A stretch of 64,000 nt of DNA from Pontibacter arcticus. GTDB taxonomy: Bacteria > Bacteroidota > Bacteroidia > Cytophagales > Hymenobacteraceae. The DNA lies in the NCBI RefSeq assembly GCF_003284895.1, contig NZ_QMDV01000003.1:312501-376500 (forward strand), in the 5' to 3' direction. Positions 23,951-32,499 of the stretch are shown in pieces. A model generated the notes under the pieces. The model searched no databases. It was given only the letters and a program-made list of their open reading frames with translations, and had not been told where the DNA came from. The number at the start of each line of letters is the position of its first letter. Within the stretch, counting starts at the first letter, position 1. A program made the position numbers and the translations under genes.

Positions 23951-26143
23951 TTACTTATTCTCTTCCAGCAGGTTCATCAGGAAAGCGTATTGCAAGGCAG
24001 TTTCCTTGTAACGCTCGAAACGGCCGGAAGCACCGCCGTGGCCTGCTACCATGTTGGTGTTTAGTAACAGCATGTTGTTATCGGTCTTCATTTCACGCAG
24101 TTTGGCAACCCACTTAGCTGGTTCAAAATACTGTACCTGCGAGTCGTGGAGGCCGGTTGTTACCAGCATGTTCGGGTAGTCTTTTTTCTCCACGTTATCA
24201 TAAGGCGAGTATGATTTCATGTAATCATAATACTCCTTGTTGGCCGGGTTGCCCCACTCATCAAACTCGCCGGTAGTTAACGGTATGCTGGTGTCCAGCA
24301 TGGTAGTTACCACATCCACAAACGGTACGGCAGCCAGCACGCCTTTGTAAAGCTCCGGACGCATGTTCACGACAGCACCCATCAGCAAGCCGCCGGCGCT
24401 ACCGCCCTGCGCAAATAATTTATCCGGGTTGGTATACTTCTGCTCGATCAGGAATTCGGAAACATCAACAAAATCGGTAAAGGTGTTTTTCTTCTTCAGC
24501 ATTTTTCCGTCTTCGTACCATTGGCGGCCCATTTCCTGGCCCCCACGGATGTGGGCAATCGCGTAAACAAAGCCTCTGTCCAGCAAGCTAAGGCGCACCG
24601 AACTGAATCCCGGGTTTGTATTGCTGCCATAAGAGCCGTAAGCGTACTGCAGGGTAGGGTTGTTGCCATCCAGCTTCAGGCCTTTGCGGTATACTAAAGA
24701 AACCGGTATTTTGGTGCCATCATCGGCAGTGGCATAAATGCGTTTGGCTTCGTAATTCTCCGGGTTAAAATCACCCACAACTTCCTGGCGCTTCTTCAGC
24801 TCGCGCTGTTTGGTGGCCATGTTATAATCGTAGGTAGAGGCCGGCGTAGTTAGCGAGCTGTAGTCGAAGCGCAGTACCTGTGTATCAAAATCAGGGTTGA
24901 TGCTGATGCCGGCCGTGTAGGCTTCATCCTCAAAGGAGATGTAATGGTCTGCTTTCGGGTCGTTCCATTTTTTAACGCGGATCTGCGTCAGGCCGTTTTT
25001 GCGTTCCTGCAGCGTTAAGTAATCCTTGAATATCTCGATGCCTTCCAGCAAGACATCTTCGCGGTGCGCAATTACATCTTTCCAGTTAGCTTTACCGGTT
25101 TTGGTAACAGGCGTTTGCATCAGCTTAAAGTTAGTGGCGCCATCTTTATTGGTAACGATGTAAAACTTATCGCCGAAATGATCTACGCTATACTCCAGGC
25201 CACGCTCACGGGGCTGCAACACTTTAAACGTGCCGTTTGGTGTGTTGGCATCCAGGAAACGGTACTCATTCGAAACAGTAGAGTTAGAACCGATGATGAT
25301 GTACTTGTCTGATTTGGTTTTGTACACGAACGTGCTGAATGTTTCGTCTGCCTCGTGGTATACTTCTTTATCCTGGCTGGTTGGGGTGCCGAGCGTGTGC
25401 TTGTATATTTTGAAAGAACGCAGGGCAGGGTCTTTCATGGTATAGTATACCGTTTTGTTATCGTTTGCCCAAACGGCGCTTCCTGTTGTGTTCGGGATCT
25501 CGTCCTGCAGCAGGTTACCTGTGCGCAGATCCTTAAAACGGATGGTGTACTTGCGGCGGCTCACGGTATCTTCTCCAAAAGCAACCAGTTGGTTATTCGG
25601 GCTCACGTTCATGCCGGCAGCTGCATAATACTGTTTGCCTGCGGCACGCTCGTTCGCGTTAACCATAATCTCTTCAGAAGCCGTTAAAGTGCCTTTTTTA
25701 CGGGCATAGATCGGGTATTCCTTGGCAGCTTCGAACCGGGTATAATACCAGTAACCATCCTCTTTGTAAGGCAACGATTCATCGTTTTGTTTGATACGGC
25801 CAACTATTTCATCGAACAGCTTTTTCTGTAAGCCTTCGGTGTGGCCCAGCATCTGCTGTGTATAAGCGTTCTCCGCGTTCAGGTAAGCAATTACTTCCGG
25901 GTTTTCGCGCTCGTTCAGCCAGTAATAATTATCGATGCGGGTATCGCCGTGTGCTGTTAGCTCTTTTGGTATTTTTTTAGCAACCGGCGGTTGTGGGGTT
26001 GTGCTTGTTTCGGGGGCTGTAGACGTTTGTTCGGTTGTAGCCGTAGCAGTGGTCGTATCTGATGTTTTGCAGCCGGTAGCTGCCAGAAGGCAAGCCGATA
26101 ATAAAGTTACCGTGCTTTTTAACCTTGGTTTCGATTTTTCCAT
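23951..26143 (-). CDS. Oligopeptidase B-like S9A serine peptidase, lipoprotein
   Basis: About 730 residues from the ATG at 26141-26143, chosen because it starts a lipoprotein signal (LLAATGC). A Thr/Pro-rich linker precedes a seven-bladed propeller domain (DNYYWLNERENPEVIAYL start motif), then the hydrolase domain with GGSAGGLLMGAV (Ser), TTGLHDSQV (Asp) and VAGHGGASGR (His). These match protease II/oligopeptidase B, which cuts after Lys or Arg in short peptides. E. coli PtrB is cytosolic, whereas this one appears envelope-anchored, as in many Bacteroidota. It joins the M28, S9D and M13 peptidases nearby. Confidence 0.94.
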   Translation of the reverse strand: MEKSKPRLKSTVTLLSACLLAATGCKTSDTTTATATTEQTSTAPETSTTPQPPVAKKIPKELTAHGDTRIDNYYWLNERENPEVIAYLNAENAYTQQMLGHTEGLQKKLFDEIVGRIKQNDESLPYKEDGYWYYTRFEAAKEYPIYARKKGTLTASEEIMVNANERAAGKQYYAAAGMNVSPNNQLVAFGEDTVSRRKYTIRFKDLRTGNLLQDEIPNTTGSAVWANDNKTVYYTMKDPALRSFKIYKHTLGTPTSQDKEVYHEADETFSTFVYKTKSDKYIIIGSNSTVSNEYRFLDANTPNGTFKVLQPRERGLEYSVDHFGDKFYIVTNKDGATNFKLMQTPVTKTGKANWKDVIAHREDVLLEGIEIFKDYLTLQERKNGLTQIRVKKWNDPKADHYISFEDEAYTAGISINPDFDTQVLRFDYSSLTTPASTYDYNMATKQRELKKRQEVVGDFNPENYEAKRIYATADDGTKIPVSLVYRKGLKLDGNNPTLQYAYGSYGSNTNPGFSSVRLSLLDRGFVYAIAHIRGGQEMGRQWYEDGKMLKKKNTFTDFVDVSEFLIEQKYTNPDKLFAQGGSAGGLLMGAVVNMRPELYKGVLAAVPFVDVVTTMLDTSIPLTTGEFDEWGNPANKEYYDYMKSYSPYDNVEKKDYPNMLVTTGLHDSQVQYFEPAKWVAKLREMKTDNNMLLLNTNMVAGHGGASGRFERYKETALQYAFLMNLLEENK

Positions 26144-26301
26144 AGTTATTCTGATTAGTTGAAGCAAGCCGCTGTTCTTAAAAAATTATACTTGCAAATC
26201 TGCTCAATTTAAGCAAAAACCTACATAAATAAAATTTAAGTATAACTGTATGCATGCAGCGTAATTTTTACTAATTTGCTACAACCAAACAAACAAACAC
26301 A

Positions 26302-26559
26302 ATGGCTACACAACAAGAATTTGACAGTGCAGTAGAGCGCTCTAAAACATTAACGGAACGCCCAAGCAATGATATCCTTTTACAACTGTACGCACTTTTT
26401 AAGCAGGCGACAGAAGGAAACGTAAACACAGACCGCCCGGGCGGCTTCGACTTTAAGAACATTGCCAAGTGGGATGCCTGGAAAAAGTTGCAGGATAAGT
26501 CTCAGGATGAAGCAAGAGAAGAATATGTAAGTTTAGTGAACAAGCTGGCAGGCAACTAA
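26302..26559 (+). CDS. Acyl-CoA-binding protein
   Basis: The 85-residue protein matches the ACBP length and four-helix pattern: FDSAVERSKTL, LLQLYALFKQATEGNVNTDRPG with the conserved YxLFKQAT segment, KWDAWKKLQDKSQDEAREEYV with the KxxAW and Y signatures. It binds long-chain acyl-CoA esters in the cytoplasm and buffers them for lipid metabolism. ACBP is common in eukaryotes and in a minority of bacteria, including Bacteroidota. It stands alone; a terminator follows 22 bases after the stop. Confidence 0.95.
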   Translation: MATQQEFDSAVERSKTLTERPSNDILLQLYALFKQATEGNVNTDRPGGFDFKNIAKWDAWKKLQDKSQDEAREEYVSLVNKLAGN

Positions 26560-26580
26560 GAGCTACGTACCGGATTTCTA

Positions 26581-26632
26581 AAGTATAAAATGCCGCTAAT
26601 ACCCATTTCAGGGTGTTAGCGGCATTTTTGTT
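26581..26632 (+). terminator. Intrinsic terminator of the ACBP gene
   Basis: Stem ATGCCGCTAA...CCC / GGG...TTAGCGGCAT with a small internal mismatch, then TTTTTGTTT. AAGTATAAA is on the upstream side only. Confidence 0.85.
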
Positions 26633-26821
26633 TAAACAAGGATATAAATTAGGGTAATGAGGTTATAACATTGGTTTACAAGGTGTTATGGGTAATATTG
26701 GGTATTAATATTATAATATCAACTTATGTTTTTACATTATTGAGTCGTAAAAATCTTTTTCTGATTTTCCGGAAAAGGTGTTACGACACGAACCTATTTC
26801 TTACTTAAAACACTGTAAAAC

Positions 26822-29782
26822 ATGAAAAAAAATTACCCGCTCAGGGTGCTGGTCCTGTTGTTATGGCTGGTACCTATGGCTGTGTTTGGTCAGGTTACCG
26901 TTAGCGGTACCGTAAATGATGCCAGCTCCGGAGATGCTTTACCGGGTGTTAGTGTGGTAGTAACCGGCACTACCCTTGGTACCTCCACAGATGCACAGGG
27001 CCGCTACCAGCTCCAGATCCCGACAAGTACAGGCAGACTTCAGTTCTCATACCTGGGCTATGTAAACCAAACAGCAGATTTTAACGCTTCTACCACAACG
27101 CTTAATATTAAACTACAGGCAAGCACCACCAGCCTCGAAGAAGTAGTGGTAACAGGTCTGGCCACTTCCGTAAAACGATCTAACGCTGCCAACGCCGTTG
27201 CTTCCATCAGTACAAAAGAACTGGTAGGCACCACCAACCCGCAAACCATCGATGGGGCTATCAGCGGTAAAGTGATCGGGGCCAATATTGTAAACAACTC
27301 GGGTGCGCCGGGCGGTGGTATTTCTGTTAAGATGCGCGGTATCACTTCCATTTTCGGGAGCGCGGAGCCATTGTATGTGATTGATGGGGTGATTATGGAT
27401 AACTCCTCTATTTCGTCTGGTCTGAACGCGGTAACTGCTGCAGCATCGGGTGGCAATACTTCGTCCCAGGATAATGCCTCGAACCGTATTGCCGACCTGA
27501 ACCCGGATGATATCGCAAGTATGGAGTTCCTGAAAGGAGCTTCTGCAGCGGCTATTTACGGCTCTTTGGCTGCTGCCGGGGTGGTCGTGATCACCACAAA
27601 ACGTGGTGCTGCTGGCAAAACAGAGATCAATTTCTCGCAGGATATCGGGATGGCCAAAGTATCGAATTTGCTGGGTGTGCGCGAATTTACAGAAGACCGG
27701 GTGCGCTCTACGTATGGCGAAGAACTGGTGCCCGTTTTTATAGCTGCCCGCAACGCCGGCAAACTATACGATTACGAAAAAGAGTTGTACAACAACACCG
27801 GCATGATCTATACCACCCGCCTGAACGTGAGTGGTGGTAACGAGAAAACTCGCTTCTTTGTAGGGGGCTTGCTGCAGGATGAAGAAGGGATTGTTAAAAC
27901 GACCGGCTACGAAAAAAAATCAATTCGCTTTAACATCGACCATACGATCTCCAAGCTTTTTGATTTTAGTCTGAGCTCTAACTTTATCAATTCGTCCTCA
28001 GACCGCGGCCTGACCAACAATGACAACGCCGGTGTTTCTTTTGGCGTGGCGCTTACCTCAACGCCGGGCTTTGCTGACCTGTTTCCGGATGAAAATGGCA
28101 TTTACCCACGTAACCCGTTCGGTGCATCCAACTTCTTGCAAACCCGCGACCTGATGACGAATAATGAACTGACGAACCGCTTTATAGGGGGCTTAACCCT
28201 GAACAGTTACCTGCAGGAGTCGGAGGGCTCATCCACCAAGCTTGTTATCAGAGCAGGCCTCGATTTCTTCAACCTGAAAACATTAGCCATTTTCCCGGGT
28301 GTGCTGCAGTTCCAGTCGAATAACAATGGTACAAACGGTGTATCCATCCAAGGGAACAACTACAACCTGAATACCAACTATGCGGCTTTCCTGGTAAACA
28401 ACCTGAACCTGTCTGATAATACGGTAACGTTTACAACTACGGTAGGGGCAACCAGCGAAAACTTTAACCAGGACCTTGCCCTGAATGTGGCGACGCAACT
28501 AGTAGAAAACCAGACAAACCTGAACCAGGCCGGTGCAGTAAGCGCTTCCCAGACACGTATTATAGAGCGTAACAAGGGCTTGTTCTTCCAGGAGGAAGTA
28601 AACTACAAAGACCGCATCATTGCCACAGCCGGTCTGCGCCTGGATAAATCGTCTAACAACTCGGAGGTAAACAAATTCAATGCCTTTCCTAAATTCTCGC
28701 TGGCTGTTAACGTAGCTAACTTTGATTTCTGGCAACTGGATGCTGTCAGTAGCTTTAAGCTGCGTGCTGCCTACGGCGAAGCCGGTGGGTTCCCGCCGTT
28801 CGGAGCCAAGTATACTTCATTTCCGCTGTCAAATATCGGAGGCAACACAGGTATCCTGATCGGAGCCAGAAGAGGTAACCCGGACATACAGCAGGAACGC
28901 CAGAAAGAACTGGAAGCTGGTGTGGATATCGGGTTTTTCAACAACAAGATACTCCTGGAAGCAACCGTTTACAACAAGCAGGTTGAAGACCTTATTCTGT
29001 TTCAGAACACGCAATCTTCTTCTGGGTTTACCACGCGTGTAGTTAACGGAGGAGAGCTGCGCAACAAAGGACTGGAATTGGGCTTAAGCACGGTGCCAGT
29101 AGAAACGGCCGGTCTGAAATGGGATTCTAAAACAAGCTTCTGGCTGAACCGCTCCGAAATTACTGACCTGACCATTGATCCGTTTGCCTTGGGCGCGTTC
29201 GGCAACGGGTACGGTACGTTCTTTATCGAAGAAGGAAAATCTGCCACCCAGATTGTAGGCTCCAATGCCGATGGCGAGGTTGTAAAAATGGGAGATGCCA
29301 CTCCGGACTTCCAGATGAATTTCCAGAACTTCTTTACCATCAAACAAAACCTGACATTCTCGTTTTTGCTGCACTGGAAAAAAGGCGGCCAGAACGTAAA
29401 CCTGACACAATTGCTGTTTGATGCCAGCGGTACTTCTGCAGACTACGACGGAGACGACGATGGAGATGGCGTGATTAATGGACAGGACAGACTAGGTTCG
29501 GGCACTGCGGAAACATGGGTACAGGATGCCGGCTACCTGCGCCTGCGCGAAATCGGTATTTACTATTCTATTCCTAAAACAGCGCTTAGCTCCGTTTTCA
29601 AAAACCTGGTTCAGAATGTACGTATTGGCGCTTCGGCTAACAACCTGTTCGTTATTTCTGATTATGCTGGCTACGATCCGGAAGTATCGAACTTTGGCGG
29701 CAACGGCTTGTCTACGGGCGTGGATGTAACGCCGTTCCCGGCCTCCAAGCGTTATTTCTTCCATTTATCCTTTGGCTTTTAA
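26822..29782 (+). CDS. SusC/RagA-type TonB-dependent outer-membrane transporter
   Basis: The 986-residue protein has a signal peptide (cleavage after AVFG, residue 24), an N-terminal carboxypeptidase-like regulatory domain (VTVSGTVNDASSGDALPGVSVVVTG, about 25-110), a plug domain (about 115-240) including the SusC signature region PLYVIDGVIMD, and a 22-strand-type beta barrel that ends in an aromatic residue (FHLSFGF). SusC proteins import glycans or peptides with a SusD lid, powered by TonB. SusD follows 14 bases downstream. No glycoside hydrolase is nearby, but exported peptidases are, so peptides are the likelier substrate (inference). No anti-sigma/sigma pair is visible. Confidence 0.96.
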   Translation: MKKNYPLRVLVLLLWLVPMAVFGQVTVSGTVNDASSGDALPGVSVVVTGTTLGTSTDAQGRYQLQIPTSTGRLQFSYLGYVNQTADFNASTTTLNIKLQASTTSLEEVVVTGLATSVKRSNAANAVASISTKELVGTTNPQTIDGAISGKVIGANIVNNSGAPGGGISVKMRGITSIFGSAEPLYVIDGVIMDNSSISSGLNAVTAAASGGNTSSQDNASNRIADLNPDDIASMEFLKGASAAAIYGSLAAAGVVVITTKRGAAGKTEINFSQDIGMAKVSNLLGVREFTEDRVRSTYGEELVPVFIAARNAGKLYDYEKELYNNTGMIYTTRLNVSGGNEKTRFFVGGLLQDEEGIVKTTGYEKKSIRFNIDHTISKLFDFSLSSNFINSSSDRGLTNNDNAGVSFGVALTSTPGFADLFPDENGIYPRNPFGASNFLQTRDLMTNNELTNRFIGGLTLNSYLQESEGSSTKLVIRAGLDFFNLKTLAIFPGVLQFQSNNNGTNGVSIQGNNYNLNTNYAAFLVNNLNLSDNTVTFTTTVGATSENFNQDLALNVATQLVENQTNLNQAGAVSASQTRIIERNKGLFFQEEVNYKDRIIATAGLRLDKSSNNSEVNKFNAFPKFSLAVNVANFDFWQLDAVSSFKLRAAYGEAGGFPPFGAKYTSFPLSNIGGNTGILIGARRGNPDIQQERQKELEAGVDIGFFNNKILLEATVYNKQVEDLILFQNTQSSSGFTTRVVNGGELRNKGLELGLSTVPVETAGLKWDSKTSFWLNRSEITDLTIDPFALGAFGNGYGTFFIEEGKSATQIVGSNADGEVVKMGDATPDFQMNFQNFFTIKQNLTFSFLLHWKKGGQNVNLTQLLFDASGTSADYDGDDDGDGVINGQDRLGSGTAETWVQDAGYLRLREIGIYYSIPKTALSSVFKNLVQNVRIGASANNLFVISDYAGYDPEVSNFGGNGLSTGVDVTPFPASKRYFFHLSFGF

Positions 29783-29796
29783 TTCTACTACTCCTC

Positions 29797-31134
29797 ATGA
29801 GAAAATATAACAGAACCATCAGAAACCTAGTATGCCTGCTGGCGTTAAGCTTTGCTTTGCCTGCCTGCGAAATAGACGACATACCAGACCCGAACAGCGC
29901 TACGCTTGAAGATATTATGAACCAGCCAACCGTCGGGAAACTAAACAACCTGGTGGTAGGCTCTGAATCTGCGATGCGCAATAACCTGGGTAATTATTAC
30001 GATGCGGTTAGTGTGATCGGGCGCGAAATTTACCGCTTGTCCGGTTCCGACCCACGCTTTACCACCGACTTGTTAGGTTTCCAGGAATCGCGCCTGGACC
30101 CGAACGTATTCTATATTACCAACCCGTGGAGTGCCCGCTATAGTGTTATTAAAAACCTGAATGTACTGATCGAAGTGCTTGAAAAAAGTGACCTGGTAAG
30201 TTCAGGTAAACTAACCGAAGCACAACGCAATGGCTACCTCGGTTTTGCTAAAACCATACAGGCTCATCAGCTGCTGCTTAACCTGAATATGACCCATGAA
30301 AACGGCATCCGCATCGATGTAAAAAATCCGGATAACCTGGGGCCGGTAGTTGGCCGTGCGCAATCCCTGACTACCATAGCTGGACTGTTGAATGAGGCGG
30401 ACGGGCATCTGCGTAATGCCGGCGAAACCTTTTTGTTCCCGCTGTCGAGTGGCTATAACGGTTTTAACACACCGGCTACTTTCCTGGAGTTTAACAGAGG
30501 CCTTGCTGCACGTATAGCTGTGTACAGAGAAAACTGGAATGAAGCGCTAAGTTACCTGGATGATTCTTTTCTGGACCTGGCAGGCAATCTGAATACGGGC
30601 GTGTACCATGTTTTTGGAACCGGATCCGGCGACCAGCTTAACCCTGTTTTCTTTCCGCAGAATGCAGGCGGCGAAGTACGTCTGGCACACCCAAGCTACA
30701 TTACTGGTACAGTTGCTTCCGATGATCGCCTTCAGAAAGTATCGAGACGTACATCTGCTGGTTCGCAGAATGGCTTGAGCAGCGAGTACGATGTGTTTGT
30801 GTATAAAACCAATACGGCACCTGTTCCGGTTATCCGGAACGAAGAGCTTATTTTAATTTATGCGGAGGCCAGCATACAAAACGGGGCGTTGCCACAAGCG
30901 GTTACAGCGCTAAACCGAATCCGTATAAGCCATGGACTTACCGCTTATACCGGACCAGTAACACGTCCTGCTTTGATAGATGAGATGTTGTACCAGCGCC
31001 GTTACTCTTTATACTTTGAAGGGCACCGCTGGATAGATATGCGCCGCTACAACAGACTAAACCAACTGCCGATCGACAGGCCAGCCGATGATGTCTGGAC
31101 GCAGTTCCCGATTCCGTTCTCGGAAGGAGCTTAA
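29797..31134 (+). CDS. SusD/RagB-type nutrient-binding lipoprotein
   Basis: The 445-residue protein has a lipoprotein signal with LPAC (Cys about residue 26) and acidic residues after Cys (EIDD), a surface-export-like feature in Bacteroidota. Typical SusD features follow: a TPR-like helical region, LNRIRISHGL, IDEMLYQRRYSLYFEGHRWIDMRRYN near the C-terminus. It is shorter than most SusD proteins (about 500 or more residues). It pairs with the SusC gene 14 bases upstream as the lid of the transporter. A terminator follows. Confidence 0.95.
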   Translation: MRKYNRTIRNLVCLLALSFALPACEIDDIPDPNSATLEDIMNQPTVGKLNNLVVGSESAMRNNLGNYYDAVSVIGREIYRLSGSDPRFTTDLLGFQESRLDPNVFYITNPWSARYSVIKNLNVLIEVLEKSDLVSSGKLTEAQRNGYLGFAKTIQAHQLLLNLNMTHENGIRIDVKNPDNLGPVVGRAQSLTTIAGLLNEADGHLRNAGETFLFPLSSGYNGFNTPATFLEFNRGLAARIAVYRENWNEALSYLDDSFLDLAGNLNTGVYHVFGTGSGDQLNPVFFPQNAGGEVRLAHPSYITGTVASDDRLQKVSRRTSAGSQNGLSSEYDVFVYKTNTAPVPVIRNEELILIYAEASIQNGALPQAVTALNRIRISHGLTAYTGPVTRPALIDEMLYQRRYSLYFEGHRWIDMRRYNRLNQLPIDRPADDVWTQFPIPFSEGA

Positions 31135-31156
31135 GTTTTAAAGTATGATCTCCATC

Positions 31157-31184
31157 AAAAAAGGCGCTGTGAAGCGCCTTTTTT
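31157..31184. terminator. Bidirectional terminator after susD
   Basis: AAAAAAGGCGCT-GTGA-AGCGCCTTTTTT, a perfect 12-bp stem. It overlaps the stop codon of the convergent minus-strand gene by two bases. Confidence 0.9.
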
Positions 31185-31629
31185 AGTTTCTTTTTTCTTT
31201 CCAGAAATGGCCGCAGTTGTAGCATTTATACTTCCGGCTAAAGAAGGGCAACGGAAAACCAAGCAACAGGTAACTCAGCGAAAAAACCGTTTTGTTATAC
31301 TTTTCTTCGGCTACGTTATCAGACTCGCACACAGGACAGGTTTTGTTGGGGAGGTGTTCCTGCATCGGCGAAAGTTCCAACTCATCTGTTAATACAAACT
31401 CGCTAGTGCCGCCCTGTATATGGCCCAGAATTGCTTTGGCTTCCTCAGCATCAGCTTCGGTTACTTTTAGCTTTACGCCACCAACCGCCACCGAATAAAA
31501 TGGCTGCGCGCCAATAATATGCTCATCCCCCAGGAAACAAAGTATACCTTCAGCCTCCAGCCGCCCTTTTATGATATGGGCTTCGGTTACTTCGTTAAAA
31601 GTGGCGATGGTTACAAACTGCTGGTTCAT
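31183..31629 (-). CDS. DUF2007 domain protein with C-terminal zinc ribbon
   Basis: The 148-residue protein has an N-terminal DUF2007 domain (about 1-70: VTIATFNEVTEAHIIKGRLEAEGI, GVKLKVTEADAEEAKAIL), often called putative signal-transducing protein. A C-terminal four-Cys zinc ribbon follows (CPVCESDN about 97-104 and CYNCGHFW about 137-144), with a short hydrophobic stretch (LSYLLLGFPLPFF) between the knuckles. The function of this family is unknown. Its stop overlaps the susD terminator. It lies 15 bases downstream of the CDGSH gene on the same strand, so the two probably form a small operon. Confidence 0.85.
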   Translation of the reverse strand: MNQQFVTIATFNEVTEAHIIKGRLEAEGILCFLGDEHIIGAQPFYSVAVGGVKLKVTEADAEEAKAILGHIQGGTSEFVLTDELELSPMQEHLPNKTCPVCESDNVAEEKYNKTVFSLSYLLLGFPLPFFSRKYKCYNCGHFWKEKRN

Positions 31630-31644
31630 GAGGGGTGGAAGGGG

Positions 31645-31869
31645 TTACTGCTTTTTTGGTGGCAGGTTAAAGGCTACGGCTTCGTGCTCGAAATGCCCTT
31701 TATGTGAACCATCGCAAAATGGTTTGTTTTTAGAAAGACCGCAACGGCAAACAGACACCAGGTCTCTGCCGCCCAGGTCGTACACATTACCGTCTTTATC
31801 TACTATTTCGAAATCGCCTTCTATCCGAAGCGAGCCGTTGTTGTTTACTGTAAGTTTTGTAGTTGCCAT
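31645..31869 (-). CDS. CDGSH iron-sulfur domain protein (mitoNEET-like)
   Basis: The 74-residue protein contains the motif CRCGLSKNKPFCDGSHKGHF (about residues 40-59), with all three Cys and the His that hold the [2Fe-2S] cluster. There is no membrane anchor, so it is a small soluble cytoplasmic protein. The family is linked to redox sensing and cluster transfer, but the bacterial role is mostly undefined. It is the first gene of the pair with the DUF2007 protein. Confidence 0.94.
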   Translation of the reverse strand: MATTKLTVNNNGSLRIEGDFEIVDKDGNVYDLGGRDLVSVCRCGLSKNKPFCDGSHKGHFEHEAVAFNLPPKKQ

Positions 31870-32499
31870 GTTTTTTGAAAGTCTAATCTAAACAAATATA
31901 GGCATTCTTTAGCGTTTATACTTACATGTTATACTATAGGAGAAGATAGGCTTGGTCAGAAGTCTAGAATTAACTTCAGGATTTATACTTTGATTGGTAT
32001 TTATCCTTTGCTAGCGTTGCTGGTCGCTTTGTTTGATTGAGAAGTTCTTGCTGTGTAGTTGGTTTTTTCGCCTCGCCGGCTAGGCCTCACTTTTCTCCTT
32101 GATGAGAAAAGTAAGCAAAAGAATCAAGACAATTCGAAACTCGCTGACGCTCAAACAGCGAATTGTCGAAGGGTGCACCTGGCTAAGGTCTAGTGCTCTT
32201 TACAGAAGTATAATTTATAATTCGTTTTGTGAATTGATTTATACTTTGCTGATCGAAGAAAAAACTTTTCCAGTTTTCGCCTTCAGCGCCTTGTGAATTT
32301 CCGGTGCGCAGCAGCCGTTTTATAGAGGGCCCCTACCCCCGGCAGGGAATGAACACAGCGCTGAAGGCGAAAACGCGGCCAGCGCGGCCGCCGAGCGCGA
32401 AAACCAACTATGCAATAATAGCTTTCCAATTAAGCCGAGAAAGAAACAATGCCAGCAAAGTATAAACCCACACATCCATCACGTCAGCAAAAGTACAAA
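31870..32499. other. 630-bp intergenic region dominated by a repeat element
   Basis: No convincing gene. It holds the 355-bp inverted-repeat element (32056-32410), a CTTTTCTC-CTTGAT-GAGAAAAG hairpin near 32092-32113, and several dispersed motifs. A 65-codon frame at 32099-32296 is inside the element and has no protein features. Confidence 0.6.
32056..32410. mobile_element. 355-bp inverted-repeat element (MITE-like)
   Basis: The ends are an imperfect inverted repeat: TAGTTGGTTTT at 32056 and AAAACCAACTA ending at 32410, continuing with partial matches over about 25 bases. Inside is a second perfect 17-bp inverted repeat (32273-32289 and 32358-32374, GTTTTCGCCTTCAGCGC) plus a hairpin near 32092-32113. 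No transposase frame is present. The internal GAGAAAAGTAAGCAAAAGAA segment looks like a dispersed repeat I associate with Cytophagales genomes. Confidence 0.6.

Noticed and set aside
29451-29497. Calcium-binding (dockerin-like) motif in the SusC protein as a novelty
   Set aside because: DGDDDGDGVINGQDR-type loops are ordinary in SusC-family C-terminal regions.
32099-32296. 65-codon frame
   Set aside because: It lies inside the inverted-repeat element and its sequence is explained by the repeat.
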